A stretch of DNA of 64,000 bases from an uncultured Bacilli bacterium (GTDB lineage: Bacteria; Bacillota_I; Bacilli_A; RF39; UBA660): NCBI GenBank assembly GCA_934148995.1, contig CAKPDM010000004.1:28927-92926 (forward strand), written 5' to 3'. Each line of letters starts with the position of its first letter. Within the stretch, counting starts at the first letter, position 1. The notes beneath the pieces are model-generated. The model ran no database searches and had not been told where the DNA came from. It was given only the letters and a program-made list of their open reading frames with translations. Of this stretch, positions 43,075 to 50,377 are shown one piece after another. Made by a program: the position numbers and the translations under genes.

Positions 43075-43665
43075 ATGGTTGAATCAAAGTTTTATAAAAA
43101 TAGTAATAATAAGAAAAGTAAGAGTAATTTTTTTAAAAATATTCTTTCTAGAATTTTAATAACAGTTATAGTAACACTTCTATTATTAATTTGTTTTAAA
43201 ATGAATAATAATTTTAAGAAAAGTTTTTATCATTATACTTATGAACAGAACTTTCCTTTTTCAGTCGTTAAAAACTTTTTACAAGAAAAATTTGGAACTA
43301 GCTTAACTTTTGATAAGATAGTGACAGATCAAGAAGTTTTTAATGAAAAGTTATCTTATAAAGATAAGAGTTTATATCATGATGGGGTAAAGTTAACAGT
43401 CAGTAGTGAATATATGGTACCATCTTTTGAAAGTGGAATAGTTGTATATATAGGTGAAAAAGAAAATTATAAACAAACTGTTATTGTGCAGCAGATGAAT
43501 GGTGTAGATGTTTGGTATGGAAATATTAAGCAAGCGAATGTTAAGCTTTATGATTATGTTGAAAAGGGTGCATTGATTGGTCAAGTTAGTGATAAGACTT
43601 TGTATTTAGTATTTCAAAAAGAAGGGAAGTTTATAGATTATCAAAGCTATCTTTCAAAAAGTTAA
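43075..43665 (+). CDS. spoIVFA: SpoIVFA-like regulator with inactive M23 domain
   Basis: ATG at 43075 behind AGGTG gives 196 residues. A basic N-terminus and one membrane helix (about 29-44) precede an outside M23-like domain (SEYMVPSFESGIVVYIGEKE, DVWYGNIKQANVKLYDYVEKG). The HxH and HxxxD metal residues of active M23 peptidases are absent, as in SpoIVFA. SpoIVFA holds SpoIVFB inactive in the outer forespore membrane until a signal arrives. It lies between mreD and an M50 protease, the Bacillus order without minCD. Confidence 0.8.
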   Translation: MVESKFYKNSNNKKSKSNFFKNILSRILITVIVTLLLLICFKMNNNFKKSFYHYTYEQNFPFSVVKNFLQEKFGTSLTFDKIVTDQEVFNEKLSYKDKSLYHDGVKLTVSSEYMVPSFESGIVVYIGEKENYKQTVIVQQMNGVDVWYGNIKQANVKLYDYVEKGALIGQVSDKTLYLVFQKEGKFIDYQSYLSKS

Positions 43666-44392
43666 ATTTCATAAGTCTTGTTTACTATTTCTATTTCTAG
43701 CAGTTTTGACGGGGCAATTTTATTTAATTTTTCTTTCTTTTTTATTATTATTTACACATGAATGTGGACATTTCTTTACAGCTTGTCTTTTTAAATGGAA
43801 AACTAAGGAGATAACGTTTTATCCTTTTGGTGGTATTGCTCGTTTTGCTTCAATGATTAACTGTCCCATTTTAGAAGAGTTACTAGTGTTAGTAATGGGA
43901 CCTTTGGTTCAATGTGTTTTTTACTATTTTTTTAAAGATTTATTAATGACTCCATATCAAACAAAATTATTTACTACTATTCATTATAATATTTTAGTAT
44001 TTAATCTTTTACCAATTTATCCTTTAGATGGTGGTAGAATTATTGAAGTACTTTTGTGTTATTTTATGTCTTATCAAGATAGTTATAAAGTTACATTTTT
44101 AATTTCTTATTTATCACTTCTTTTAATTTTTATTTTCTTTTTAGTTTATCCGAGTACTTATTTTTTACTAATGTTTATTTTAATTTTATTAAGACTTATT
44201 AAAGAAAAGAAATATTTAAAGTATTATTATGAACGTTTTCTACTAGAAAGGTATTTGAAAAAATTAGTTTATAAAAAAAGAAAAATAGTAAGAAGTGAAA
44301 AGAAGTTTCGAAGAGAATATTCGCATATTATTAAAAATGGCGATTGGTATCAGAGTGAGGAAGAGTATTTAAAAGATAAATATGTAACTTAA
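43637..44392 (+). CDS. spoIVFB: SpoIVFB-like M50 intramembrane protease
   Basis: The M50 motifs are FTHECGH (HExxH) and NLLPIYPLDGGR, in a four- to six-helix protein. SpoIVFB cuts pro-SigK in the mother cell. The only canonical start is TTG at 43706, which would lose most of the first helix and leave HECGH at residue 18-22. The frame is open upstream to 43637 and reads KVKFHKSCLLFLFLAVLTGQ, which fits the first helix of SpoIVFB. ATT at 43637, 7 bases after GGGAAG, could be the start (251 residues, overlapping spoIVFA). The C-terminal CBS domain of the Bacillus protein is missing. Confidence 0.78.
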   Translation: MIKAIFQKVKFHKSCLLFLFLAVLTGQFYLIFLSFLLLFTHECGHFFTACLFKWKTKEITFYPFGGIARFASMINCPILEELLVLVMGPLVQCVFYYFFKDLLMTPYQTKLFTTIHYNILVFNLLPIYPLDGGRIIEVLLCYFMSYQDSYKVTFLISYLSLLLIFIFFLVYPSTYFLLMFILILLRLIKEKKYLKYYYERFLLERYLKKLVYKKRKIVRSEKKFRREYSHIIKNGDWYQSEEEYLKDKYVT

Positions 44393-44496
44393 ATACTAAA
44401 AAAATTCATACTTTTCTCGTACTATTATTTCATCTTGTTCTATTGTTATCTATCTATCTATATATTTGTTACTATTATTTCGGATACATTTGAAAT

Positions 44497-44540
44497 ATCA
44501 GGTGCTTTCCCTTCTATAAAATTTAAATTAAATAGAAGGG
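44497..44540 (+). promoter_or_regulatory. Leader with ribosome-site-blocking hairpin, unit 1
   Basis: CCCTTCTAT (44509-44517) pairs perfectly with ATAGAAGGG (44532-44540), 14-base loop. The right arm includes the AGAAGGG part of the ribosome site of the 22-residue gene. Upstream, ATCAGGTGCT (44497-44506) is an exact complement of AGCACCTGAT (44625-44634) after the gene. Confidence 0.65.
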
Positions 44541-44551
44541 TGGTGATATTT

Positions 44552-44620
44552 ATGACAAAAAACCAAACATTTGTCGTAATATTACTTTTATTTTTGGTAA
44601 TATTTATTATTATTTTATAA
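44552..44620 (+). CDS. 22-residue hydrophobic peptide, candidate type I toxin (unit 1)
   Basis: This 22-residue peptide starts MTKNQTFVV and then consists of Leu, Ile, Val and Phe to the end. The start is ATG at 44552 with GGTG 6 bases before it and AAGGG partly locked in a hairpin. A longer open frame from 44435 in this strand and frame has no ribosome site and is not the real gene. Short membrane peptides with hidden ribosome sites and an antisense RNA at the 3' end are the hallmark of type I toxins (TxpA/RatA, Fst, Hok types). The sequence does not match a toxin family I know. It would act at the cell membrane. Confidence 0.65.
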   Translation: MTKNQTFVVILLLFLVIFIIIL

Positions 44621-44738
44621 AAATAGCACCTGATTTCAACTTTTGTTGAATTCGGGTGCTAACCACAAAAAATTGGGAAGCATCTGATTACCACAATCAA
44701 ATGTATCCTTTTTTATTATATGAAGTTTCCTTCATTTA
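44617..44738 (-). ncRNA. Candidate antisense antitoxin RNA, unit 1
   Basis: On the minus strand: -35 TTGTTA (44772-44767), 17-base spacer, -10 TAAGAT (44749-44744), giving a start near 44738. The RNA would begin with a hairpin ATGAAG-GAAA-CTTCAT (44735-44720) and end at the hairpin 44660-44625 (AGCACC...GGTGCT, 9 plus 6 bp, TTTT/AAAA loop) followed by a T run. It would overlap the 3' end of the peptide message, like RatA with TxpA. Confidence 0.6.
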
Positions 44739-44845
44739 GATACATCTTATCACAGAAATAATTTAATAACAATGTATCATTTATAAAAAAATTGTGTAGA
44801 GAAAAAGTTTATACTTTTCTCGTATTATTATTTCACCTTGTTCTA

Positions 44846-44874
44846 TTGTCATCTATTCATATATCTGTTACTAT
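44846..44874 (+). promoter_or_regulatory. Candidate promoter of unit 2 peptide
   Basis: TTGTCA (44846-44851), a 17-base spacer and TACTAT (44869-44874). The matching site in unit 1 (44443-44475) has a 21-base spacer because of four extra bases in a TCTA run. Confidence 0.45.
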
Positions 44875-44907
44875 TAGTTCGGATACATTTGAAATATCAG
44901 GTGCTTT

Positions 44908-44939
44908 CCCTTCTATAAAATTTAAATTAAATAGAAGGG
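44908..44939 (+). promoter_or_regulatory. Ribosome-site-blocking hairpin, unit 2
   Basis: CCCTTCTAT (44908-44916) / ATAGAAGGG (44931-44939), identical to unit 1. Confidence 0.6.
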
Positions 44940-44950
44940 TGGTGATATCT

Positions 44951-45019
44951 ATGACAAAAAACCAAACTTTTGTTGTAATATTACTTTTATTTTTGATAAT
45001 ATTTATTATATTATTATAA
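44951..45019 (+). CDS. 22-residue hydrophobic peptide, candidate type I toxin (unit 2)
   Basis: Second copy of the peptide, MTKNQTFVVILLLFLIIFI then ILL. Compared with unit 1, changes in the first two-thirds are mostly silent (ACA/ACT, GTC/GTT) and the replacements are Val to Ile and Ile/Leu swaps, so the hydrophobic character has been kept. ATG at 44951, GGTG before it. The apparent longer frame from 44792 is not supported. Confidence 0.65.
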   Translation: MTKNQTFVVILLLFLIIFIILL

Positions 45020-45134
45020 AATAGCACCTGATTTCAACTTTTGTTGAACTCGGGTGCTTGTCCCAAACTTGGAGAGCATCTGATTACCACAATCAAATGT
45101 ATCCTTTTTTATTATATGAAGTTTCCTTCATCTA
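45016..45134 (-). ncRNA. Candidate antisense antitoxin RNA, unit 2
   Basis: Same parts as in unit 1: -35 TTGTTA (45168-45163), 17-base spacer, -10 TAAGAT (45145-45140), ATGAAG hairpin, and terminator hairpin 45058-45023 with the T run beyond it. Confidence 0.6.
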
Positions 45135-45263
45135 GATACATCTTATCACAGAAATTATTTAATAACAATGTATCATTTCTAAAAATACTAATATAAGAAA
45201 AAAATTTACTTTTCTCGTATTATTTTAAAATGTAGTTTTTAATTTCCAAGTGCAAAATATAAG

Positions 45264-45292
45264 TTTCAAAGTGCAATTTTTGCACTTTGAAA
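45264..45292. repeat. 12-bp perfect inverted repeat in unit 3
   Basis: TTTCAAAGTGCA (45264-45275), a 5-base loop and TGCACTTTGAAA (45281-45292). It stands where units 1 and 2 carry the peptide leader. There is no gene here. Confidence 0.7.
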
Positions 45293-45369
45293 TTATTTAT
45301 ACTATAAATTAAATAGAAAAGTGCGAAAATCTTCACACTTCTCTAGTAATATTTATAATACTATTCAAA

Positions 45370-45484
45370 TAAAAAAAGACACCTAATCCAACTTTTGTTG
45401 AATTTGAGTGACAAACCAAATCTTGGAAAAACACCTGATTATGGTCTATCAAATTTAGATCTCTTTAGCAAAGTTTTCTTTGCT
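45370..45484 (-). ncRNA. Orphan antisense RNA candidate, unit 3
   Basis: Minus strand: -35 TTGTTA (45519-45514), 17-base spacer, -10 TAATAT (45496-45491), hairpin AGCAAAG-AAAA-CTTTGCT (45484-45467), and a terminator-like hairpin with TTTTTTT at 45377-45371. The hairpin arms differ in sequence from units 1 and 2 but remain complementary. No peptide gene is left in this unit. Confidence 0.5.
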
Positions 45485-45619
45485 AAATACATATTACAAC
45501 AAAGAATAAGAAATAACAATATCCTTTTCTAAAAAACACTATTCAAAGATAAAATTCACATATTTCTCGTATTATTATAGAGTTTTTATTATCTAATTAA
45601 AGCATTCTAAAAAAAATAA

Positions 45620-45628
45620 TGCTATAAT
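45620..45628 (+). promoter_or_regulatory. Extended -10 promoter of the Bce-type operon
   Basis: TGC followed by TATAAT (45623-45628), 19 bases before the regulator's ATG. No good -35. Confidence 0.5.
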
Positions 45629-45646
45629 TATGGCGGTGAAGAAAAA

Positions 45647-46312
45647 ATGAATAAAAAAATACTAATAGTAGAAGACGATATCGGTATGCAGGAGGAATTA
45701 AAAGCTTTATTAGAAAACACTTCCTATGAAGTATCGGTATTAAAAGACTTTGCAAATGCTAAAGAAATAATTTTAAATTCCAATGTTGATTTAGTATTAT
45801 TAGATGTGAATATTCCTTATCTAAATGGAGAATTACTATTAAAAGAACTAAGAAAAGAAAGTAATATACCCGTTATAATTCTTACTAGTCGTGCTAGTGA
45901 ATTAGATGAAGCTTTATCAATTTCTTATGGTGCTGATGATTTTATTACCAAACCTTATAATCCAACTATATTATTACTTCGTATTCAAAACGTCTTTAAA
46001 CGCTTAAACCAAATAAAAGATAAAATTAAATATCGTGACTTAATAGTTTATCAAAATAAAGGAACATTAGTAAAAAATCAAGAGACGATAGAACTTACTA
46101 AAAATGAAATGATAATATTTTTATATCTTTTAACCAATCAAAATAGAATAGTAAGTCGTGATGAGTTGATGAGTGAATTATGGAATAACGAAGAATATAT
46201 AAATGATAATGCTTTAACGGTAAACATCAGCAGATTAAGAAGTAAATTAGCAAGCTTTGGTTATAGTGAAGCGATTGAAACTAGAAAAGGACAAGGGTAT
46301 ATCTTATTATGA
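45647..46312 (+). CDS. BceR-type response regulator
   Basis: This 221-residue OmpR-family regulator has a receiver (MNKKILIVEDD, phosphorylated Asp in VDLVLLDVNIPYLNG, Lys in DDFITKPY) and a winged-helix domain (IELTKNEMIIFLYLL, LTVNISRLRSKL). It overlaps the kinase gene by 4 bases and precedes a Bce-type transporter, so it should switch on the transporter when the kinase is active. Confidence 0.92.
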   Translation: MNKKILIVEDDIGMQEELKALLENTSYEVSVLKDFANAKEIILNSNVDLVLLDVNIPYLNGELLLKELRKESNIPVIILTSRASELDEALSISYGADDFITKPYNPTILLLRIQNVFKRLNQIKDKIKYRDLIVYQNKGTLVKNQETIELTKNEMIIFLYLLTNQNRIVSRDELMSELWNNEEYINDNALTVNISRLRSKLASFGYSEAIETRKGQGYILL

Positions 46313-47340
46313 GACTTAAAAACTATTTAAAAGATAAAATACTTTCTATAATTATCTATTTTTTAGCTACAATATTAATAATTAGTATCTTATTAGCATT
46401 TAAAATGTCTATCTACTTAGTATTAATAATTTCTACTATTCTTTTAGTAACTGGTATTAGTATTCTTCTCTTAGAGTATTTTCGAAAGAGAAACTTTTAT
46501 CAAAACTTAATAACTAATCTTGAAGCTTTAGATAAAAAATACTTAGTTTTAGAAACTGTAACTACTCCTAATTTTTATGAAGGAAAACTACTAAGTAAAA
46601 TATTATATGATATAGATAAATCTATGATTGAAGAAATTAATAGATATAAAGCAAACTTAGAAGACTTTAAAGACTATATCGAAATGTGGATTCATGAAGT
46701 GAAAATGCCTCTAGCTACTCTTATTCTAATGACTCATAATAATAAAGACTTAGATAGAAAATACCTTTATCAATTAAAAAGATTAGATAACTATCTAGAC
46801 CAAGTATTATATTATGTACGTAGTAACTATTTAGAAGAAGACTTTACCTTTCAAGATGTTAGTTTAGATAAGGTAATTACAGCGATAGCTTTAAAAAATA
46901 AAGATGATTTATTAGAAAATAATATAGATTTTATCGTTGATACAAAAGGAATGAAAGTTACTACTGATTATAAATGGTTGGAATTTATCTTGAATCAAAT
47001 AATCAATAATAGTATTAAATATGCTAGTAAAACTAAAAATAGCTATATCAAAATAACAGCACATCAGTTAGATGATAAAGTTAGACTTAGTATTTTAGAT
47101 AATGGTAAAGGAATTAGTAAAAGTGATTTACCCAAGGTCTTTAATAAGTCATTTACTGGTGATAATGGAATTTATAATACAAAATCAACTGGAATGGGGT
47201 TATATATTGCTAAGAAATTATGTGATAAACTAGGTCATAAAATAGAAATTACCTCTTTAGCAAGTGAATATACCTTAGTAACTTTAACCTTTGGTGTAAA
47301 TAACTATTATAAAATACAAACTAATATTACAAAATTGTAA
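46309..47340 (+). CDS. BceS-type intramembrane-sensing histidine kinase
   Basis: This 343-residue kinase has two membrane helices near the N-terminus (about 14-32 and 36-54) with almost no outside loop, and no HAMP, PAS or other sensor domain. The H-box is DYIEMWIHEVKMPLATL, typical for BceS; the G-box includes ILDNGKGISKSDL and GMGLYIAKKL. Such kinases do not sense peptides themselves but read transport activity of the partner BceAB transporter. Confidence 0.92.
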   Translation: MRLKNYLKDKILSIIIYFLATILIISILLAFKMSIYLVLIISTILLVTGISILLLEYFRKRNFYQNLITNLEALDKKYLVLETVTTPNFYEGKLLSKILYDIDKSMIEEINRYKANLEDFKDYIEMWIHEVKMPLATLILMTHNNKDLDRKYLYQLKRLDNYLDQVLYYVRSNYLEEDFTFQDVSLDKVITAIALKNKDDLLENNIDFIVDTKGMKVTTDYKWLEFILNQIINNSIKYASKTKNSYIKITAHQLDDKVRLSILDNGKGISKSDLPKVFNKSFTGDNGIYNTKSTGMGLYIAKKLCDKLGHKIEITSLASEYTLVTLTFGVNNYYKIQTNITKL

Positions 47341-47355
47341 TGAACTGTAATATTA
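47322..47355. promoter_or_regulatory. Candidate operator of the Bce-type transporter genes
   Basis: TAATATTACA (47322-47331) and TGTAATATTA (47346-47355) form a perfect 10-bp inverted repeat around TTGTAATGAAC; TGTAAT also repeats head-to-tail 10 bases apart. It overlaps the end of the kinase gene and lies 55 bases before the ATPase start. Confidence 0.5.
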
Positions 47356-47409
47356 AACAAACGACAAAGTAATTACTCTTCATCTAAAATGGTAACAGAG
47401 GTGAGAAAA

Positions 47410-48177
47410 ATGAATGATTTATTAAGAATCGATAATATTGAAAAGTATTATGGAACAAAATCAAGTTTAACAAAAGCTCTTGATGGTTTATCATTTTCAG
47501 TAGCAAAAAAAGAATTTGTTGCTATTATGGGAGCGAGTGGAAGTGGAAAGACAACGTTATTAAACTGTATTTCTACTATTGATAAAGTAACTTCTGGGCA
47601 TATCTTTTTAGGAGATACCGATATTACTAAATTAAAAGGTGAAGATTTAAATAGTTTTAGAAGAGAAGAGTTAGGTTTTATCTTTCAAGACTTTAATCTT
47701 CTTGATACTTTGACGGGGTATGAAAATATTGCTTTAGCATTATCTATTCAAAATGTTCCTTTCTTAAGTATTGATAGTAGAATTAAGAAAGTAGCAAAAG
47801 AATTAGATATTACTAATATCTTAAATAAATACCCTTATGAGATGAGTGGTGGTCAAAAGCAAAGAATAGCAGCAGCTAGAGCAATAATTACTAATCCTAA
47901 ACTAGTTTTAGCAGATGAACCGACTGGTGCTCTTGACTCTAAAGCTAGTAAAATGTTACTAGAAAAGTTTAATTATTTAAATAATGAATTAGATGCTACG
48001 ATACTAATGGTTACACATGATGCTTTTACAGCTAGTTATGCTAAAAGAGTAATTTTTATTAAAGATGGTAAAATATTTAATGAATTGCATAAAGGTGATT
48101 TATCACGAAAAGAATTCTTTGATAAGATAATCAATGTTGTTACTGTCTTAGGAGGAGACTTGAACGATGCTTTGTAA
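47410..48177 (+). CDS. BceA-type ABC transporter ATPase
   Basis: ATG at 47410 behind AGGTG is chosen (an upstream ATG at 47389 lacks a ribosome site), giving 255 residues. Walker A GASGSGKTT, signature MSGGQKQR, Walker B LVLADEPTG, H-loop MVTHD. It belongs to the peptide-7 exporter (BceA) group. It overlaps the permease gene by 11 bases. Confidence 0.92.
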   Translation: MNDLLRIDNIEKYYGTKSSLTKALDGLSFSVAKKEFVAIMGASGSGKTTLLNCISTIDKVTSGHIFLGDTDITKLKGEDLNSFRREELGFIFQDFNLLDTLTGYENIALALSIQNVPFLSIDSRIKKVAKELDITNILNKYPYEMSGGQKQRIAAARAIITNPKLVLADEPTGALDSKASKMLLEKFNYLNNELDATILMVTHDAFTASYAKRVIFIKDGKIFNELHKGDLSRKEFFDKIINVVTVLGGDLNDAL

Positions 48178-50209
48178 ACTATCTTTTAAAAACATCAAGA
48201 AAAGTCTTAAAGACTATGCAATTTATTTCTTTACTTTAGTCTTAGGAATTAGTATCTTCTATCTTTTTAATTCTATTGATAGTCAAACAGCAATGATGAA
48301 TTTATCAGAATCTACTTCTTCTATCATTGAATTAATGACTAGAATGATGTCAGTAGTAAGTGTTTTTGTCTCCTTTATCTTAGGTTTTTTAGTAATATAT
48401 GCTTCAAGATTTTTAATTAAAAGAAGAACTAAAGAATTTGCTATTTATCTGACGTTAGGAATGAGTAAGAGAAAAATATCACTAATCTTATTCTTTGAAA
48501 CATTAATAATAGGTTTTTTTTCCTTAGGAGTAGGTTTGTTATTTGGTGTTATTTTATCACAACTGATGAGTGTTTTAGTAGCTAGTATGTTTGAAGTTGA
48601 TTTAACTAGTTTTAAGTTTGTTTTTTCAAGTAGTGCTTTTATAAAAACAATTATCTATTTTGGAATAATTTATTTAATTGTGATGTTATTTAACACTATC
48701 ATTATTAATAAATGTAAATTAATAGATTTAATTAATTCTAATGTAAAAAAAGAAAAACTTAAACTAAAAAGTCCCGTTTTATCTTTCTTATTATTTATAG
48801 TAGCAGTGATTATTCTTGGTTATGCTTATTACTTAGTTATCACTATTTTTGATAGGAATTTAAATGATTTAAATATCTTTCTCCCAATTATTCTTGGAAT
48901 AGTTGGTACCTTCTTAGTGTTCTTTTCTCTATCGGGTTTTCTTTTAAAAATATTAAATAAAAAGAAAAAGTTATATTATAAGGAATTAAATAGTTTTGTT
49001 ATTAGAGGAATAAGTAGTAAAGTAAATACAACTGTTGTTTCTGTAACGGTTATTTGTTTAATGTTATTTTCAACTATCTGTATTTTAGCTAGTGCTTTAT
49101 CGATTAGAAATTCCTTAAATAACTCTTTAATAAAGTATGCACCTTATGATATTGAAGTAAGTAAAACTTATAATGCACCGAAAGAGTTATATGGTTATAC
49201 AGAAGAGCAGGCGAAAGATTCTTTTCTTACCATTAATGAGTCTTTTGATAATACTAATTTTAATTATAAAAAATACTTTACTGATGTAATTGATTTTACA
49301 ATATATAGTGATGATAGTATAACTTTACAAAGTTCTCTAGGTAGTTACTATAAGATAGCTAAGAAAAAATATCCTTACTTAGAATATGCTTCTAATGTCG
49401 AATTGATGAAAGTAAGCGATTATAACAAAATAGCTAAAGCTTTTAAACTAGATAGTTTAGCTCTTGATGATAATCATTATGCTTTGGTTGCTAATTATGA
49501 ATCAATGAAAAATCTTAAAGAAGAAGCTTTAAAAAGAAGAGCAGTAATTACTATAAATAACAATGATTATTATCCTAAATATAGTTATGCAATTGATGGA
49601 TTTTACGAAATGGCTAGTAATGTTACTAATCTTGGTTTCCTAGTTTTACCAGATGAAGCTTTAGATAATGCTAGTCTTTATAAATACTTTAAATTAGCAA
49701 ATTATAAAGAAGATAAAGAAAAAACAGAAAAAATGATAAATAATCTTATGAAGACTGATTCTTTTTCTAATACTATTTTAAGTTTTAATACTAAAGAAGA
49801 TATTTATGCTTCTAGTATTGGTATTGGGGCATTGGTAACTTTTATTGGTCTTTATCTAGGAATTATTTTCTTAATATCTTGTGCTGCCATACTTGCTTTA
49901 AAAGAGTTATCAGAATCAAGTGATAATAAAATGCGCTATAACATTTTGCGTAAAATAGGTGCTAGTGAAGAGATGGTAAATAAAGCTTTATTTAAACAAA
50001 TAGGTATTTTCTTCTTATTACCATTATCTTTAGCTGTTATTCATTCGGCCTTTGGTATTATGTTTTGCAATAAAATTCTTGTTTTAGTAGGGGCCAATGT
50101 TAAGATATTTTCTATTATCATAACGGCATTATTTATTGTTTTAATCTATGGAAGTTATTTCTTACTAACATATTATTGTAGTAAAAATATTATTAAAGAT
50201 AAAAACTAA
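48167..50209 (+). CDS. BceB-type ABC transporter permease
   Basis: This 680-residue permease has ten predicted helices, with one large outside domain (about 315-545) between helices 7 and 8, the hallmark of BceB. Two FtsX-like parts flank it (FAIYLTLGMSKRKISLILFF; RYNILRKIGASEEMVNKALF). BceAB transporters free lipid II-cycle targets from bacitracin, nisin-like and similar peptides, and signal to BceS. The peptide recognised here cannot be read from sequence. Confidence 0.92.
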   Translation: MLCKLSFKNIKKSLKDYAIYFFTLVLGISIFYLFNSIDSQTAMMNLSESTSSIIELMTRMMSVVSVFVSFILGFLVIYASRFLIKRRTKEFAIYLTLGMSKRKISLILFFETLIIGFFSLGVGLLFGVILSQLMSVLVASMFEVDLTSFKFVFSSSAFIKTIIYFGIIYLIVMLFNTIIINKCKLIDLINSNVKKEKLKLKSPVLSFLLFIVAVIILGYAYYLVITIFDRNLNDLNIFLPIILGIVGTFLVFFSLSGFLLKILNKKKKLYYKELNSFVIRGISSKVNTTVVSVTVICLMLFSTICILASALSIRNSLNNSLIKYAPYDIEVSKTYNAPKELYGYTEEQAKDSFLTINESFDNTNFNYKKYFTDVIDFTIYSDDSITLQSSLGSYYKIAKKKYPYLEYASNVELMKVSDYNKIAKAFKLDSLALDDNHYALVANYESMKNLKEEALKRRAVITINNNDYYPKYSYAIDGFYEMASNVTNLGFLVLPDEALDNASLYKYFKLANYKEDKEKTEKMINNLMKTDSFSNTILSFNTKEDIYASSIGIGALVTFIGLYLGIIFLISCAAILALKELSESSDNKMRYNILRKIGASEEMVNKALFKQIGIFFLLPLSLAVIHSAFGIMFCNKILVLVGANVKIFSIIITALFIVLIYGSYFLLTYYCSKNIIKDKN

Positions 50210-50224
50210 TTTATTACTAAAAAA

Positions 50225-50262
50225 AATAGTCCTATCTATATCAAGTAGATAGGATTATTTGA
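50225..50262. terminator. Bidirectional terminator between bceB-like gene and the 40-residue gene
   Basis: TCCTATCTA (50230-50238) / TAGATAGGA (50246-50254), extended by AATA/TATT across a G-T step, with T- and A-rich flanks on both sides. Confidence 0.8.
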
Positions 50263-50377
50263 TTTTAACTTTTTGATTAAGCATCATACTATTATCATAT
50301 TCTTTACCAAGTATTAAACTACTGATAAAGAAAAGAACTAAACCTAAAATGAAAATTAGTAAAAGTAATTCTAACAT
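50255..50377 (-). CDS. 40-residue membrane peptide facing the Bce operon
   Basis: ATG at 50377 on the minus strand has a perfect AGGAGG (50388-50383) 5 bases before it. The 40-residue product has one helix (MLELLLLIFILGLVLFFISS, about 2-23), then a polar tail ending NQKVKIK. A TATAAT on the minus strand lies upstream (50400-50405 area), without a good -35. It is too short for usual ORF calling. A role as small regulator of the BceAB transporter is only a guess from position. Confidence 0.6.
   Translation of the reverse strand: MLELLLLIFILGLVLFFISSLILGKEYDNSMMLNQKVKIK

Larger units (their letters stand above)
44411..45560. repeat. Three tandem units carrying a type I toxin-antitoxin-like locus
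   Basis: A 1.2-kb region with no ordinary genes. The sequence CTTTTCTCGTATTATT, or a close variant, occurs at 44411, 44814, 45209 and 45562, dividing the region into units of 403, 395 and about 352 bases. Units 1 and 2 are near-identical across a 22-codon gene, its leader and its downstream part. Unit 3 has a different middle but shares the downstream part in degraded form. Unit spacing is far too long for CRISPR. Confidence 0.8.

Noticed and set aside
44435..45019. 61- and 75-residue readings that include the 22-residue peptides
   Set aside because: The N-terminal extensions have no ribosome site and cover promoter and leader elements, and the conserved start behind GGTG is the internal ATG.
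44411..45560. MITE or other small mobile element
   Set aside because: The copies are tandem, not dispersed, and I see no terminal inverted repeats with target duplications at unit borders. It remains the main alternative to a toxin-antitoxin array.
44411..45578. CRISPR array
   Set aside because: The direct repeats are about 395-400 bases apart, units contain coding and hairpin elements, and there are no short regular spacers or cas genes.
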